Shown here: in pieces, positions 17,923 through 28,795 of the stretch
How positions within the stretch are numbered: position 1 is the first letter of the stretch
How the letters are laid out: each line of letters opens with the position of its first letter
Assembly: GCF_034067285.1 (NCBI RefSeq)
Contig: NZ_CP139286.1
Span: 62,001 to 126,000 of the forward strand
Direction of reading: 5' to 3'
DNA length: 64,000 bases
Source of the DNA: Acinetobacter pittii
GTDB taxonomy: Bacteria; Pseudomonadota; Gammaproteobacteria; Pseudomonadales; Moraxellaceae
Translations under genes and position numbers: made by a program
The notes under the pieces: generated by a model
Database searches by the model: none
Told to the model about the DNA's origin: nothing
What the model saw: the letters and a program-made list of their open reading frames with translations, nothing else

Positions 17923-18494
17923 TTGAATTGATCAGGGCCGATCAATATACAAAAATGCTTTGGAAAAATGGTGCGGGTTTCACTTTAGAAATTGCTCGAA
18001 GCCAAGGTGAGGCTGACTTTGAGTGGCGCATTTCGATGGCAGATGTAACTACTTCTGGGCCATTTTCGCTATTTCCCAATAAGCAGCGAATTATTAGTGT
18101 ACTCGATGGACAGGGCATGGTTCTGCATGTCGATGATCTTCCTGCCAAGACGCTAAACCAAGGCGATATTTTTGCTTTTCATGGTGAGAGTCAGATCCAA
18201 AGTGAACTGGTAGACGGTGCAATTCGAGATTTAAATTTAATTTATGATCCAGCAAAGTTTTATGCTCGTTTTCAGTGGTTGAATGAGGCAGCGGAGCAGA
18301 CATTTATTAGCTCGGCAGATCTAATTTTTATCTTTAACCAGGGTGGTGAGACACAAGTGAACGTTGATGAGCATTCCTTTGAAATTGCTGCCCATGAGAC
18401 TTTAAAAATTGAAAAAAATACTGGGGTAACATCGGTTCATTTTACTCAAATTCAGGCAAAAAGTTGTTATGTTATTGAGCTAATTCAACGTTAA
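17919..18494 (+). CDS. hutD: HutD family protein
   Basis: A 191-residue cupin-fold HutD protein. Its N-terminal sequence (YTKMLWKNGAGFTLEIARS) and the DFEWRISMADVTTSGPFS segment are diagnostic. HutD is thought to limit the urocanate level in the cell, but its biochemistry is not settled. It begins within the hutC stop codon (ATGA), so it is translated with hutC. A terminator separates it from hutU. Confidence 0.92.
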   Translation: MIELIRADQYTKMLWKNGAGFTLEIARSQGEADFEWRISMADVTTSGPFSLFPNKQRIISVLDGQGMVLHVDDLPAKTLNQGDIFAFHGESQIQSELVDGAIRDLNLIYDPAKFYARFQWLNEAAEQTFISSADLIFIFNQGGETQVNVDEHSFEIAAHETLKIEKNTGVTSVHFTQIQAKSCYVIELIQR

Positions 18495-18516
18495 AACTTA
18501 AATAATTTGCTTATTC

Positions 18517-18554
18517 AAAAGCACATGTCTAGTGAAAAGGCATGTGCTTTTTTT
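18517..18554 (+). terminator. Terminator between hutD and hutU
   Basis: AAAAGCACATG (18517-18527) and CATGTGCTTTT (18541-18551) plus more T. It splits the hut cluster into hutCD and hutU-hutG transcripts. Confidence 0.87.
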
Positions 18555-18661
18555 ATGCCAGTTATAAAAATAAATTAATTTAATTCATAAGCTTATTCAA
18601 TTTTTTTAAAAAAATATGAGCAACCCTCTTCACGCCGAAAAATATTTGTGTAGTATATAGA

Positions 18662-18671
18662 TGTATATACA
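18662..18671. promoter_or_regulatory. HutC-type operator upstream of hutU
   Basis: TGTATATACA, identical to the site before hutC, 75 bases before the hutU start. Confidence 0.7.
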
Positions 18672-18746
18672 AGTTAATACATTACTATACAAATGCAGAA
18701 ACAAGTGATGTTCTGCTGATGTAAGCTCAAAGGAAGGAGTCCGCCT

Positions 18747-20423
18747 GTGACAACAATGACAACAAAATTTCGTGATGTAGAAATTCGTGCGCCACGCGGC
18801 ACTGAATTGACGGCTAAAAGTTGGTTAACTGAAGCTCCATTACGTATGTTGATGAATAACCTTGATCCGGACGTTGCAGAAAACCCGAAAGAGTTGGTTG
18901 TATACGGTGGTATTGGCCGTGCAGCACGAAACTGGGAATGTTTCGACAAAATTGTAGATACTTTAAAAAATCTTGAAACTGATGAAACTTTATTAGTTCA
19001 ATCAGGCAAACCAGTAGGTGTATTTAAAACTCATAAAGATGCACCTCGTGTTTTAATTGCAAACTCAAACCTTGTACCGCACTGGGCAAACTGGGAACAC
19101 TTCAACGAGTTAGACGCAAAAGCACTTGCAATGTACGGTCAAATGACAGCAGGTTCATGGATCTACATCGGTAGCCAAGGCATTGTACAAGGTACTTATG
19201 AAACTTTCGTTGAAGCAGGCCGCCAACACTACAACGGTGACTTAAAAGGTCGTTGGGTACTTACTGCCGGTTTAGGTGGTATGGGTGGTGCTCAGCCTTT
19301 AGCTGCAACACTTGCAGGTGCATGTTCTTTAAACATTGAATGCCAACAAGCAAGTATCGATTTCCGTTTACGTACCCGTTATGTAGACGAACAAGCAACT
19401 GATTTAGATGACGCTTTAGCGCGTATTGACCGCTATACAAAAGAAGGCAAAGCAATTTCAATTGCGCTTCATGGTAACGCTGCTGAAATTTTACCTGAGC
19501 TTGTTCGCCGTGGTGTACGTCCAGACATGGTGACCGACCAAACAAGTGCACACGATCCACTCAATGGCTATTTACCAGTAGGTTGGACTTGGGATGAATA
19601 TCGTGAACGTGCAAAAACTGAACCAGAAACTGTTGTAAAAGCTGCAAAACAGTCGATGGCTAAGCATGTACAAGCGATGCTCGATTTCCAAAAAATGGGT
19701 GTGCCAACATTTGACTATGGCAACAACATTCGTCAAATGGCGAAAGATGAAGGCGTAGCAAACGCTTTTGATTTCCCAGGTTTCGTACCTGCATACATCC
19801 GTCCATTGTTCTGCCGTGGTATTGGTCCATTCCGTTGGGCAGCGTTGTCTGGCGACCCAGAAGATATTTATAAAACAGATGCCAAAGTTAAAGAGTTAAT
19901 TCCTGATGATGAGCATTTACATCACTGGTTAGACATGGCTCGTGAACGCATTAGCTTCCAAGGCTTACCAGCGCGTATTTGCTGGGTAGGTTTAGGCTTA
20001 CGTGCAAAACTTGGTTTAGCATTTAACGAAATGGTTCGTAGCGGTGAATTATCAGCTCCAGTTGTGATTGGTCGTGACCATTTAGACTCAGGTTCAGTTG
20101 CAAGTCCAAACCGTGAAACTGAAGCAATGCAAGACGGATCTGATGCAGTATCAGACTGGCCTTTATTAAACGCATTGTTAAATACAGCGGGCGGCGCAAC
20201 TTGGGTGTCTTTACATCACGGTGGCGGTGTAGGTATGGGCTTCTCTCAACACTCAGGCGTTGTGATTGTGTGTGATGGTACAGATGAAGCTGCTGCACGT
20301 ATTGCTCGCGTACTAACCAATGACCCTGCAACAGGTGTTATGCGTCATGCCGATGCAGGTTATGAAATTGCGATTAACTGTGCGAAAGAGCAAGGCCTAC
20401 ACTTGCCAATGATCACGCAATAA
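18747..20423 (+). CDS. hutU: Urocanate hydratase
   Basis: A 558-residue NAD-dependent urocanase, the usual length. It turns urocanate into imidazolone propionate. Diagnostic stretches are [44 protein letters not shown], and the conserved cysteine in [15 protein letters not shown]. The start is probably GTG 18747, seven bases after AAGGAAGGAG; the in-frame ATG at 18756 is too far from that site. It is the first gene of the main hut operon. Confidence 0.97.
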   Translation: MTTMTTKFRDVEIRAPRGTELTAKSWLTEAPLRMLMNNLDPDVAENPKELVVYGGIGRAARNWECFDKIVDTLKNLETDETLLVQSGKPVGVFKTHKDAPRVLIANSNLVPHWANWEHFNELDAKALAMYGQMTAGSWIYIGSQGIVQGTYETFVEAGRQHYNGDLKGRWVLTAGLGGMGGAQPLAATLAGACSLNIECQQASIDFRLRTRYVDEQATDLDDALARIDRYTKEGKAISIALHGNAAEILPELVRRGVRPDMVTDQTSAHDPLNGYLPVGWTWDEYRERAKTEPETVVKAAKQSMAKHVQAMLDFQKMGVPTFDYGNNIRQMAKDEGVANAFDFPGFVPAYIRPLFCRGIGPFRWAALSGDPEDIYKTDAKVKELIPDDEHLHHWLDMARERISFQGLPARICWVGLGLRAKLGLAFNEMVRSGELSAPVVIGRDHLDSGSVASPNRETEAMQDGSDAVSDWPLLNALLNTAGGATWVSLHHGGGVGMGFSQHSGVVIVCDGTDEAAARIARVLTNDPATGVMRHADAGYEIAINCAKEQGLHLPMITQ

Positions 20424-20442
20424 AAATACACGGAAGAACTGG

Positions 20443-20472
20443 CGGTGCTTTTTGCAATTGTGAAAAGCACCG
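20443..20472 (+). repeat. Hairpin between hutU and hutH
   Basis: CGGTGCTTTT (20443-20452) and AAAAGCACCG (20463-20472) form a perfect ten-pair stem without a following T run. It may be an mRNA processing or stability element within the operon. Confidence 0.55.
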
Positions 20473-20510
20473 TCTCAGCAGAATATAGTGCAAAAAATTA
20501 GGAAGCCAAC

Positions 20511-22049
20511 ATGGAATTATTGATCCAACCGGGAAAACTGACCTTAGCCGATTTACGTCAAGCGTACCTCAATCCGATCAAAGTTAAATTAGATGAAAGT
20601 GCTTCATCTGCAATTAATGCAAGCGTGGCTTGTGTTGAGAAAATTGTAAATGAAGGACGTACAGCTTACGGTATTAATACGGGCTTTGGCTTACTCGCTT
20701 CAACCAAAATTGCTCCTGAAGATTTAGAAAAATTACAACGTTCATTGGTTCTTTCACATGCCGCAGGTGTTGGTGAAGCACTTGATGATGCAATGGTTCG
20801 TCTAATCATTCTATTGAAAGCAAATAGCTTGGCGCGTGGTTTCTCTGGTATTCGTCGTAAAGTGATTGATGCATTGTTGGCTTTAATTAATGCCGAAGTT
20901 TACCCACACATTCCACTGAAAGGTTCAGTAGGGGCTTCAGGTGACTTGGCACCACTTGCACACATGTCTTTAGTGTTACTTGGTGAAGGTAAAGCGCGTT
21001 ATAAGGGTGAATGGTTACCAGCAGTTGAAGCTTTAAAAGTTGCAGGTTTAGAACCGATTTCTTTAGCAGCTAAAGAAGGTTTAGCACTTTTAAACGGTAC
21101 ACAAGTTTCAACCGCTTATGCTTTACGTGGCTTGTTTGAAGCTGAAGATTTATTTGCAGCTGCAACGGTTTGTGGGGGCTTAAGCGTTGAAGCAATGCTA
21201 GGTTCACGTGCACCATTCGATGCGCGCATTCACGAAGTACGTGGCCAACGCGGTCAAATTGATGTGGCTGCGGCTTATCGTGATCTATTGACTGATTCGA
21301 GTGAAATTGCACATTCACATGAAGACTGTAGCAAAGTTCAAGACCCATACTCTTTACGTTGCCAACCACAGGTGATGGGTGCATGTTTAACCCAAATCCG
21401 TCAGGCGGCTGAAGTTTTAGAAATTGAAGCAAATGCTGTATCGGATAACCCGCTTGTTTTTGCTGAACAAGGTGATGTGATTTCTGGTGGTAACTTCCAT
21501 GCAGAACCTGTAGCAATGGCGGCAGATAATTTAGCATTGGCAATTGCAGAAATTGGTTCACTGTCTGAACGTCGTATTTCAATGATGATGGACCGTCACA
21601 TGTCACAGCTTCCACCGTTCTTGGTGGCAAATGGTGGTGTGAACTCAGGCTTTATGATTGCTCAAGTGACCGCTGCTGCGCTTGCGAGTGACAACAAGGC
21701 ACTTGCACATCCTGCAAGTGTTGATAGCTTGCCAACTTCAGCGAATCAGGAAGACCATGTATCAATGGCTCCGAATGCTGGTAAACGTCTTTGGTATATG
21801 GCTGACAACGTCCGTGGCATTTTAGCTGTTGAATGGTTAGGCGCTTGTCAGGGTCTAGACTTCCGTGAAGGCTTAAAAAGCTCGCCTAAACTTGAACAAG
21901 CTCGTAAAATCTTGCGCGCTCAAGTGCCTTACTACAGTGAAGACCGTTTCTTTGCTCCTGATATTGAGCAAGCAAGTGAATTACTCTCAAGCGGCTGCCT
22001 AAACGAGTTAATTATTCCAAAACTACTCCCTAGTTTATCTGAAGTGTGA
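20511..22049 (+). CDS. hutH: Histidine ammonia-lyase
   Basis: A 512-residue enzyme that removes ammonia from histidine to give urocanate. The self-made MIO cofactor comes from Ala142-Ser143-Gly144 in [14 protein letters not shown]. Other conserved parts are [15 protein letters not shown] near residue 50 and [15 protein letters not shown] near 280. AGGA precedes the ATG. In A. baumannii, histidine breakdown has been linked to freeing zinc from histidine, which would explain the nearness of zigA. Confidence 0.97.
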   Translation: MELLIQPGKLTLADLRQAYLNPIKVKLDESASSAINASVACVEKIVNEGRTAYGINTGFGLLASTKIAPEDLEKLQRSLVLSHAAGVGEALDDAMVRLIILLKANSLARGFSGIRRKVIDALLALINAEVYPHIPLKGSVGASGDLAPLAHMSLVLLGEGKARYKGEWLPAVEALKVAGLEPISLAAKEGLALLNGTQVSTAYALRGLFEAEDLFAAATVCGGLSVEAMLGSRAPFDARIHEVRGQRGQIDVAAAYRDLLTDSSEIAHSHEDCSKVQDPYSLRCQPQVMGACLTQIRQAAEVLEIEANAVSDNPLVFAEQGDVISGGNFHAEPVAMAADNLALAIAEIGSLSERRISMMMDRHMSQLPPFLVANGGVNSGFMIAQVTAAALASDNKALAHPASVDSLPTSANQEDHVSMAPNAGKRLWYMADNVRGILAVEWLGACQGLDFREGLKSSPKLEQARKILRAQVPYYSEDRFFAPDIEQASELLSSGCLNELIIPKLLPSLSEV

Positions 22050-22113
22050 TTGATAAAACGGTCACATGGAGTGGCCGAATCTAACTAAATATCCTCAAGG
22101 ATTGGAGATTATA

Positions 22114-23526
22114 ATGTCACAAAACTCCACACTACAGCGGGGTTTAAACACCCGCCATATTCGTTTCTTGGCATTGGGCTCAGCAATTGGAACTGGGCTT
22201 TTCTATGGTTCGGCAACTGCCATTAAAATGGCAGGGCCTTCAGTTTTACTTGCGTATATCGTTGCAGGGATTGCAATTTATATCGTTATGCGCGCATTGG
22301 GTGAAATGGCTGTCCATAATCCCGTCTCTGGCTCATTCAGCCACTATGCATCACAGTACATTGGTCCTTTGGCTGGCTTTACGACAGGCTGGACTTATGT
22401 CTTTGAAATGGTGATTGTTGCGATTGCCGATGTGACTGCTTTTGGTATTTATATGGGGTTCTGGTATCCCGATGTACCACGGTGGATCTGGATTTTATCC
22501 CTGATTATGTTCTTGGGTGCAATTAACCTGATTCACGTTAAAGTCTTCGGTGAACTCGAGTTTTGGCTTTCTATTGTCAAGGTGAGTGCGATTGTTGCCA
22601 TGATTTTAGGTGGAATAGGCTTAATGTTCTACGGCTTCCATGCTGACCATAGCAGTGTAGTACCGGGTATTCAAAACTTGTGGATTTATGATGGCTTTAT
22701 GCCGCATGGGATTGCAGGCTTGGTTGCATGTTTATCTGTGGTGGTATTTGCGTTCGGTGGTATCGAAATTATTGGTATTACGGCAGGTGAATCACAAGAC
22801 CCGAAAACAACTTTGCCAAAAGCGATTAATGCTGTTCCAGTACGTATTCTACTTTTCTATGTACTGACCATTTTTGTTTTGATGTCGATTTTCCCATGGA
22901 ATCAAATTGGTAGCCAAGGTAGTCCATTTGTACAAATTTTTGAAAATCTAGGAATTCCATCTGCTGCGCATATTTTAAATATGGTGGTGGTAACAGCTGC
23001 GATCTCGGCAATTAATAGTGATGTGTTTGGTGCTGGCCGTATGCTTTATGGTATGGCAAATCGTGGTCAAGCGCCTCGAGTTTTTCAGAAATTATCACGT
23101 AATGGCGTGCCATGGATGACCGTAGTGGTTATGGCTGGTGTGCTATTAATTGGTGTCGTACTGAATTACCTGATTCCTGAAAATGTATTCATGATCATTG
23201 CGTCGATTGCAACTTTCGCAACCGTTTGGGTGTGGCTCATGATTTTACTTTCGCAAGTCGCAATGCGCCGTAAGTTGTCTACTGCTGAAATTAAGGCACT
23301 GGATTTCCCTGTATGGGGTTGGCCATATGCACCTGCATTTGCGATTGGTTTTATGGCGTTCATTTTAGTCATGATGGGGTATTTCCCAGATTCACGTCCT
23401 GCAATTTATGTAGGAATCACTTGGCTTGCTCTGTTAACAATTGCTTATCGCATTTGGGTAAAGCCAGAGCAAAGCTTGGGAAAGGAAAGTAATCCTATCC
23501 AGCAAAATGTTGAGATAGAAAGCTAA
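22114..23526 (+). CDS. Amino acid permease of the hut operon (probable histidine permease)
   Basis: A 470-residue APC-family carrier with about twelve membrane segments and the AAT signature [19 protein letters not shown], plus [19 protein letters not shown]. It is ProY/HutT-like; its place between hutH and hutI makes histidine the likely substrate. Start ATG 22114 is chosen for the GGAG site before it; the longer frame to 22066 has no family match. It is a paralogue of the permease at 12.0 kb. Confidence 0.9.
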   Translation: MSQNSTLQRGLNTRHIRFLALGSAIGTGLFYGSATAIKMAGPSVLLAYIVAGIAIYIVMRALGEMAVHNPVSGSFSHYASQYIGPLAGFTTGWTYVFEMVIVAIADVTAFGIYMGFWYPDVPRWIWILSLIMFLGAINLIHVKVFGELEFWLSIVKVSAIVAMILGGIGLMFYGFHADHSSVVPGIQNLWIYDGFMPHGIAGLVACLSVVVFAFGGIEIIGITAGESQDPKTTLPKAINAVPVRILLFYVLTIFVLMSIFPWNQIGSQGSPFVQIFENLGIPSAAHILNMVVVTAAISAINSDVFGAGRMLYGMANRGQAPRVFQKLSRNGVPWMTVVVMAGVLLIGVVLNYLIPENVFMIIASIATFATVWVWLMILLSQVAMRRKLSTAEIKALDFPVWGWPYAPAFAIGFMAFILVMMGYFPDSRPAIYVGITWLALLTIAYRIWVKPEQSLGKESNPIQQNVEIES

Positions 23527-23577
23527 CAAATGAACTGCCCAATGGTTGAACTATTGGGCAGTTTTGAGGAAGGGCTA

Positions 23578-24783
23578 ATGAAAAAACTTTGGCAAAATTG
23601 CCACATTGCGACCATGCAAAATGGGCAATATTCCTACATTGAAGATGCTGCAATTGTCACAGAAGGGCATCTCATTCACTGGATTGGAAAACAACAACAA
23701 CTTCCTACTGACACATATTCCGAAACAGTTGATTTAAAAGGCGCTTGGGTAACCCCAGGGTTCATCGACTGCCATACGCATAGTGTATTTGGTGGCAACC
23801 GTAGTGTTGAGTTTGAAAAGCGCTTACAAGGCGTAAGTTATGCGGAAATTGCAGCAAGCGGTGGCGGTATTGCAAGTACAGTACGCGCAACCCGAGAAGC
23901 CAGTGAAGAACAACTCTTAAACTCAGCACTAAAACGTATTCGCTGTATGCAGCAAGACGGTGTCACCACCATTGAAATTAAGTCTGGCTACGGACTCAAT
24001 TACGAAAACGAGCGCAAAATGCTGCGTGTAATCCGTCAAATTGGTGAAAAATTACCGATGACGGTCAAAAGTACCTGTTTGGCTGCACATGCGTTACCGC
24101 CAGAGTATAAAGACCAAAGCGATGCTTATATCGAGCATATCTGTACAGAAATGTTGCCTAAACTACATGCTGAAGGTTTAGTCGATGCAGTAGATGCGTT
24201 TTGCGAGCATTTAGCCTTTTCACCCGCTCAGGTCGAACGTGTTTTTAAAACGGCACAATCATTGGGTCTACCCGTTAAGCTTCATGCTGAACAGCTTTCA
24301 TCACTAGGCGGCTCAAGCTTAGCAGCACGTTATCATGCTTTGTCGGCTGACCATTTAGAGTACATGACCGAAGATGATGTCAAAGCAATGGCAGAGTCGG
24401 GTACGGTTGCTGTGTTATTGCCGGGTGCCTTTTATTTATTGCGTGAAACACAATACCCACCAATTGAAAGTCTGATTAAGCATGGCGTGCGTATTGCGCT
24501 GTCGAGTGATTTAAATCCGGGTACATCTCCAGCACTTTCTGTACGTTTAATGCTGAATATGGGCAGTACGTTATTCCGTTTAACACCTGAGCAAGCTTTA
24601 GCGGGTGTCACCATTCATGCGGCACAAGCACTTGGTTTAGAACAAACGCACGGCAGTCTAGAGCAGGGCAAAGTCGCTGACTTTGTGGCTTGGGATATTG
24701 AGCATCCATCTGAAATTGTTTACTGGCTGGGCGGAGATTTGCCTAAGCGAGTCGTTCAGCATGGACAAGAAGTTATTTTTTAA
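23578..24783 (+). CDS. hutI: Imidazolonepropionase
   Basis: A 401-residue amidohydrolase that opens imidazolone propionate to N-formimino-glutamate. The metal site begins with [14 protein letters not shown]; further ligands are in VKLHAEQLS and [11 protein letters not shown]. Start ATG 23578 has AGGAAGGG upstream and begins with the usual [12 protein letters not shown]; the longer frame to 23530 is not needed. It is 10 bases from hutG. Confidence 0.96.
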   Translation: MKKLWQNCHIATMQNGQYSYIEDAAIVTEGHLIHWIGKQQQLPTDTYSETVDLKGAWVTPGFIDCHTHSVFGGNRSVEFEKRLQGVSYAEIAASGGGIASTVRATREASEEQLLNSALKRIRCMQQDGVTTIEIKSGYGLNYENERKMLRVIRQIGEKLPMTVKSTCLAAHALPPEYKDQSDAYIEHICTEMLPKLHAEGLVDAVDAFCEHLAFSPAQVERVFKTAQSLGLPVKLHAEQLSSLGGSSLAARYHALSADHLEYMTEDDVKAMAESGTVAVLLPGAFYLLRETQYPPIESLIKHGVRIALSSDLNPGTSPALSVRLMLNMGSTLFRLTPEQALAGVTIHAAQALGLEQTHGSLEQGKVADFVAWDIEHPSEIVYWLGGDLPKRVVQHGQEVIF

Positions 24784-24793
24784 ACGGTGTCAC

Positions 24794-25714
24794 ATGAATC
24801 ACACATTTAAATGGCAAGGCCGCCATGATGGCGAGGGTGAAGCACACCAACGTATCCACCATATCATGAACAAAACTCAACACGCTGAATTTGCGCTGAT
24901 TGGTTTTAGCTCTGATGAAGGCGTGAAGCGTAATAAAGGCCGGGTCGGCGCTGCCGATGCACCAGATGCAATTCGTACTCAACTTGCCAATTTACCCATT
25001 CATCGTCCAGTCAGTATGGTCGATTTGGGTACAGTGACCTGTGAATATGGCAATCTAGAGCAAGCCCAAACAGAGTTGGCGGAGCAAGTCGCAAATAGCC
25101 TACAAAATGGTTTAAAACCGATTGTATTAGGCGGTGGACATGAGGTTGCATTTGGCAGCTTTAGCGGCCTGTTCCAATATGTACAAGCTCACGCGCCAGA
25201 TAAAAAAATAGGCATTATTAATTTTGATGCCCATTTTGACTTGCGTGAAGCAGAGCATGCCACCTCTGGAACACCTTTTTTACAAGCAGCAAAACTATCT
25301 GAGCAACATCAAAAACAATTTAATTATTTATGTATTGGGGTTGCTAACCACGCCAATACTAAAATTTTGTTTGATACAGCCGATGCGTTGAATTGTTCAT
25401 ATTTACGCGATCATGAAGTTAATATTTTTAACCTAAATAACGTGCTCGCGGCAGTTGATGCTTTTATCGAAAAAGTAGACTGTTTGTACGTTACGATTGA
25501 TTTAGATGTCTTCGCGGCTGCGATTGCACCCGGAGTCAGTGCACCTGCTGTAAAAGGAATTGATTTAGCTACTTTTGAAGCAATTCTTAAGCATATTCAG
25601 GAGACTGGAAAAATCAAACTTTTAGATATTGCTGAGTGCAATCCAAAATTTGATTTAGACAATAGAACAGCAAAACTGGCTGCGTATATTGTTTATCAAT
25701 ATTTGTTTTCTTGA
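24794..25714 (+). CDS. hutG: Formimidoylglutamase
   Basis: A 306-residue member of the arginase/agmatinase family that splits formimino-glutamate into glutamate and formamide. Manganese-binding motifs are visible: GGGHEVAFGSF, NFDAHFDLR, and TIDLDVFAAAIAPG. The start ATG 24794 comes ten bases after hutI; longer in-frame starts lie inside hutI. Last gene of the hut operon. The cluster therefore uses the four-step route to glutamate and formamide. Confidence 0.95.
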   Translation: MNHTFKWQGRHDGEGEAHQRIHHIMNKTQHAEFALIGFSSDEGVKRNKGRVGAADAPDAIRTQLANLPIHRPVSMVDLGTVTCEYGNLEQAQTELAEQVANSLQNGLKPIVLGGGHEVAFGSFSGLFQYVQAHAPDKKIGIINFDAHFDLREAEHATSGTPFLQAAKLSEQHQKQFNYLCIGVANHANTKILFDTADALNCSYLRDHEVNIFNLNNVLAAVDAFIEKVDCLYVTIDLDVFAAAIAPGVSAPAVKGIDLATFEAILKHIQETGKIKLLDIAECNPKFDLDNRTAKLAAYIVYQYLFS

Positions 25715-25737
25715 GAAACAATTTTTAATGTAGAAAT

Positions 25738-25775
25738 AAAAAAGTGCACTGAGATCGCTCATGTGCGCTTTTTTT
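25738..25775 (+). terminator. Terminator of the hut operon
   Basis: AAAAAAGTGCAC (25738-25749) and GTGCGCTTTTTT (25763-25774), one G-U pair, then T. Confidence 0.85.
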
Positions 25776-25966
25776 AGTTTCTGGATCATTAAATTCAGAT
25801 ACGGAATATAGATAGCAACTATAAATAATATAATTAAAAAGAAAATTAATTTATAAAATCATTGAGTTAAAAAAATACTCGATTTTTACACCATTTTATA
25901 GGCTGCTTGGCACGTAATTTGTTTTGTCTTTATTTTAACCTTCGTTAAATATTTCTGGATAATTAA

Positions 25967-27793
25967 ATGAAAAACAGAACCTTACATTTTGCTTGTATCA
26001 GTGTTTTATTTTGGATATCTCATTCTTCTGGTGCTGCAACCCCCGAAATAAATACAAATACCATCAAAAAATCACAATCTAAACCCAATAGTGATGTCTC
26101 TGTTCGGGTGAAAGCTTTAAACCAGCTTTTACAAGAACAATGGGAATATACTTTGAAAAATAATCCTGAAACTGCAACGACTTTAGGAGATTTACGCTAC
26201 AACAAGCAATGGACTGAGCTTTCAAAAAATCAGATCGAGAAAGATAAAAAAACTACGCAAAATTTTTTAAAACGTTTTGAAGCAATTGATAGCACAGGGT
26301 TTTCAGCAACTGATCAATTAAATAAAGATTTAATGATTTATCAGTTGAAAGAGACTCTTAAAAATTATGATTTGAAACTCTATGAGATGCCTTTCAATCA
26401 AATGTGGGGGCTACATTTACAGTTTCCGGGATTTATTAGTTCGATTCCATTTAATAATGCGAAGCAATATCAAGATTATATTGCTCGTTTAAAACAAATT
26501 CCTCTTATTCTTGATCAAGGTATTCAGTTAGCGAAACAAGGACAAAAAGACGGCTTGATGCCACCCAAGTATTTAATTGAAAAGGTGGCAAAGCAGATTG
26601 ATAGCATTGCAACTCCCGCAGGGAAAGACAGTGTGTTTGCTTCTCCATTAAAGCAATTCCCAAAAAACATTTCGAAAACAGAACAAGAACGTTTAAGCCG
26701 TGAAATACTACAGGCCATAGATCAAAATGTTCGGCCTGCCTATCAAAAACTCGGGACGTTTATTAAGAAAGATTACTTACCCTATGGACGACAACACGAG
26801 GGTATATGGAGCTTGCCAAACGGTGACGAGCTCTATCGCTTTTATGTAGAAAATAATACGACAACCTCTGAAAGCCCTGAAACTATTCATCAGCTCGGAT
26901 TAAAAGAAGTTGCTCGTATAGAAGCGGAAATGCTGAAAATTGCCAAAGCACAAGGTTTCAATAACTTAAAAAGTTTCCAACAATCCTTAAAAACAAATTC
27001 CGCTGTTTTCCCAAAATCTCGTAAAGAAATTTTAGAGATTTATCGCGGGTATATTGCCCAAATGCAACCAGAGTTGCCGAAGCTGTTTGGTTTACTACCC
27101 AAAAATAAAGTCGAAGTTTTGCCTGTAGAGCAATATCGAGAAAAAGAAGCGGCAGGTGCGGAGTATCACCAAGGCACACCTGATGGTTCACGCCCTGGGC
27201 AAGTGTATGTGAATACAGGGGACTTCTCTGAACGTTCCAAAATATCAATGGAAGCGACCGCTTACCATGAAGCCATTCCCGGCCACCATATGCAGATTGA
27301 TATTGCCCAAAACTTACCAAATTTACCGATGTTCCGAAAGCAACCCAACCATACAGCTTATATTGAAGGATGGGCACTTTACGCAGAGCAATTGGGTAAG
27401 GATGTGGGTTTTTATAAAGACCCGCTTTCAGATTATGGAAGGCTCTCGAGTGAGTTATTCCGTGCTTGTCGGTTAGTGGTAGACACTGGCGTGCATTATA
27501 AAAAATGGACCCGTCAGCAAATGATTGATTTCATGAGAGAACACTCAGCTTTAGATGAGCCTGATATTCAGGCAGAGACAGACCGCTATATTGCTATTCC
27601 TGCCCAAGCATTGGCATACAAGATGGGCCAACTCAAAATTTTAGAGCTAAGAGAGCTAGCCAAACAGGAGCTTGGAGACCGTTTTGATATAAAAGCGTTC
27701 CATGACATGATCTTAAATGCAGGAACATTGCCTTTAAATATATTGGATGCACGTATTAAAAATTGGATTAAGGAACAAAAAGTGGCAGCTTAA
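25967..27793 (+). CDS. DUF885 family exported metallopeptidase-like protein
   Basis: A 608-residue protein with an N-terminal signal peptide (FACISVLFWISHSSGAA, cleavage near residue 24). The DUF885 body holds YHEAIPGHHMQ near residues 433-443, an HExxxxHH zinc site, and FRACRLVVDTGVHYKKW near 508. These are gluzincin-fold proteins of mostly unknown substrate, presumed periplasmic peptidases. It stands alone between hut and murI. Confidence 0.87.
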   Translation: MKNRTLHFACISVLFWISHSSGAATPEINTNTIKKSQSKPNSDVSVRVKALNQLLQEQWEYTLKNNPETATTLGDLRYNKQWTELSKNQIEKDKKTTQNFLKRFEAIDSTGFSATDQLNKDLMIYQLKETLKNYDLKLYEMPFNQMWGLHLQFPGFISSIPFNNAKQYQDYIARLKQIPLILDQGIQLAKQGQKDGLMPPKYLIEKVAKQIDSIATPAGKDSVFASPLKQFPKNISKTEQERLSREILQAIDQNVRPAYQKLGTFIKKDYLPYGRQHEGIWSLPNGDELYRFYVENNTTTSESPETIHQLGLKEVARIEAEMLKIAKAQGFNNLKSFQQSLKTNSAVFPKSRKEILEIYRGYIAQMQPELPKLFGLLPKNKVEVLPVEQYREKEAAGAEYHQGTPDGSRPGQVYVNTGDFSERSKISMEATAYHEAIPGHHMQIDIAQNLPNLPMFRKQPNHTAYIEGWALYAEQLGKDVGFYKDPLSDYGRLSSELFRACRLVVDTGVHYKKWTRQQMIDFMREHSALDEPDIQAETDRYIAIPAQALAYKMGQLKILELRELAKQELGDRFDIKAFHDMILNAGTLPLNILDARIKNWIKEQKVAA

Positions 27794-27813
27794 AATAAAA
27801 TTCGAAATTTAGG

Positions 27814-27840
27814 TCAGGTCCTCGTTGGGCCTGATTTAAA
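27814..27840 (+). terminator. Weak terminator after the DUF885 gene
   Basis: TCAGGTC (27814-27820) and GGCCTGA (27828-27834) form a seven-pair stem with a wobble pair, followed by only three T. Confidence 0.4.
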
Positions 27841-27908
27841 AACGGATAGAAAACATAATATAATAATGAAAAATATAGTTTCTTTTAAAATTTTAAATTG
27901 GAAAAATA

Positions 27909-28709
27909 ATGAACCAGAAGAATAACCCGATTGGAATGATTGATTCTGGTTTAGGTGGGCTGTCTCTCTTTAAGCACATTCGGCAGGCCCTTCCGAATGA
28001 AGATATTATCTACTTCGCCGACTCGAAATATGTCCCATATGGCGACAGAGAAAGCGACTGGATTGTTTCTCGAACCACGCATTTAATTTCAAACTTAGTT
28101 GCTCATGGCAAATGCAAAGCGATCGTGATAGCTTGTAACACCATGACGGCTGTAGCGATTGAAACAATCAGATCGCAAATTAATGTGCCGCTTATTGCCA
28201 TAGAACCAGCGGTAAAACCTGCTATAGCAATCACACAAAGTAAGCACATTGCTGTTTTGGCGACTGCAACCACAGTTAAGGGTAAAAACTTAAAAAGTTT
28301 AATTGAAACTTACGCACAAGATATCAAAGTGTCTTTAGTGCCTTGTATTGGTTTAGCCGAAAAAATTGAAACGGGTAAAGCACATACCGCGGAAGTGAAG
28401 GATTATTTAAAAAATATTTTGGCGCCGCTGGTCGAGCAAAAAGTTGATACGATTATTTTAGGATGTACACACTATCCGTTCGTCTCAAACATTATTCAGG
28501 ACCTTGTTGGCTCTGATATCCAAATTATTGAGCCATCAGAAGCAGTTACAGCGCATTTAATGCGTCAATTAAAGAGATATGATTTAAATTCAGAAAGTCC
28601 AAATGAGGGAAATCATATTATTTGGACCAGTTCAGAGCGGTTGAAAGTTGCGGACGTGATTTTTTCTTTGTTATCTGAGAAGTTGTCTGTAAAAGCAGTA
28701 GACCTATAA
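27909..28709 (+). CDS. murI: Glutamate racemase
   Basis: A 266-residue enzyme making D-glutamate for peptidoglycan. Both catalytic cysteines are present, in VIACNTMTA and ILGCTHYPF, with the N-terminal GMIDSGLGGLSLFK (catalytic Asp/Ser) and YFADSKYVPYGD. A GGAAAA sequence precedes the ATG. Confidence 0.96.
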   Translation: MNQKNNPIGMIDSGLGGLSLFKHIRQALPNEDIIYFADSKYVPYGDRESDWIVSRTTHLISNLVAHGKCKAIVIACNTMTAVAIETIRSQINVPLIAIEPAVKPAIAITQSKHIAVLATATTVKGKNLKSLIETYAQDIKVSLVPCIGLAEKIETGKAHTAEVKDYLKNILAPLVEQKVDTIILGCTHYPFVSNIIQDLVGSDIQIIEPSEAVTAHLMRQLKRYDLNSESPNEGNHIIWTSSERLKVADVIFSLLSEKLSVKAVDL

Positions 28710-28710
28710 A

Positions 28711-28744
28711 AAGCCCGATATGCATTAATATACATATCGGGCTT
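28711..28744. terminator. Hairpin between murI and glmS
   Basis: AAGCCCGATATG (28711-28722) and CATATCGGGCTT (28733-28744), a perfect twelve-pair stem between two convergent genes. The T runs are short, so termination may be modest. Confidence 0.7.
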
Positions 28745-28795
28745 AATCAATCATTTATTAAAGCAAAAGATGTCTTAATAATGATCTTTTTTGAA

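Noticed and set aside
12020..23526. The two amino acid permeases as a recent duplication
   Set aside because: They share family motifs but differ throughout; they look like old paralogues in separate operons rather than a repeat.
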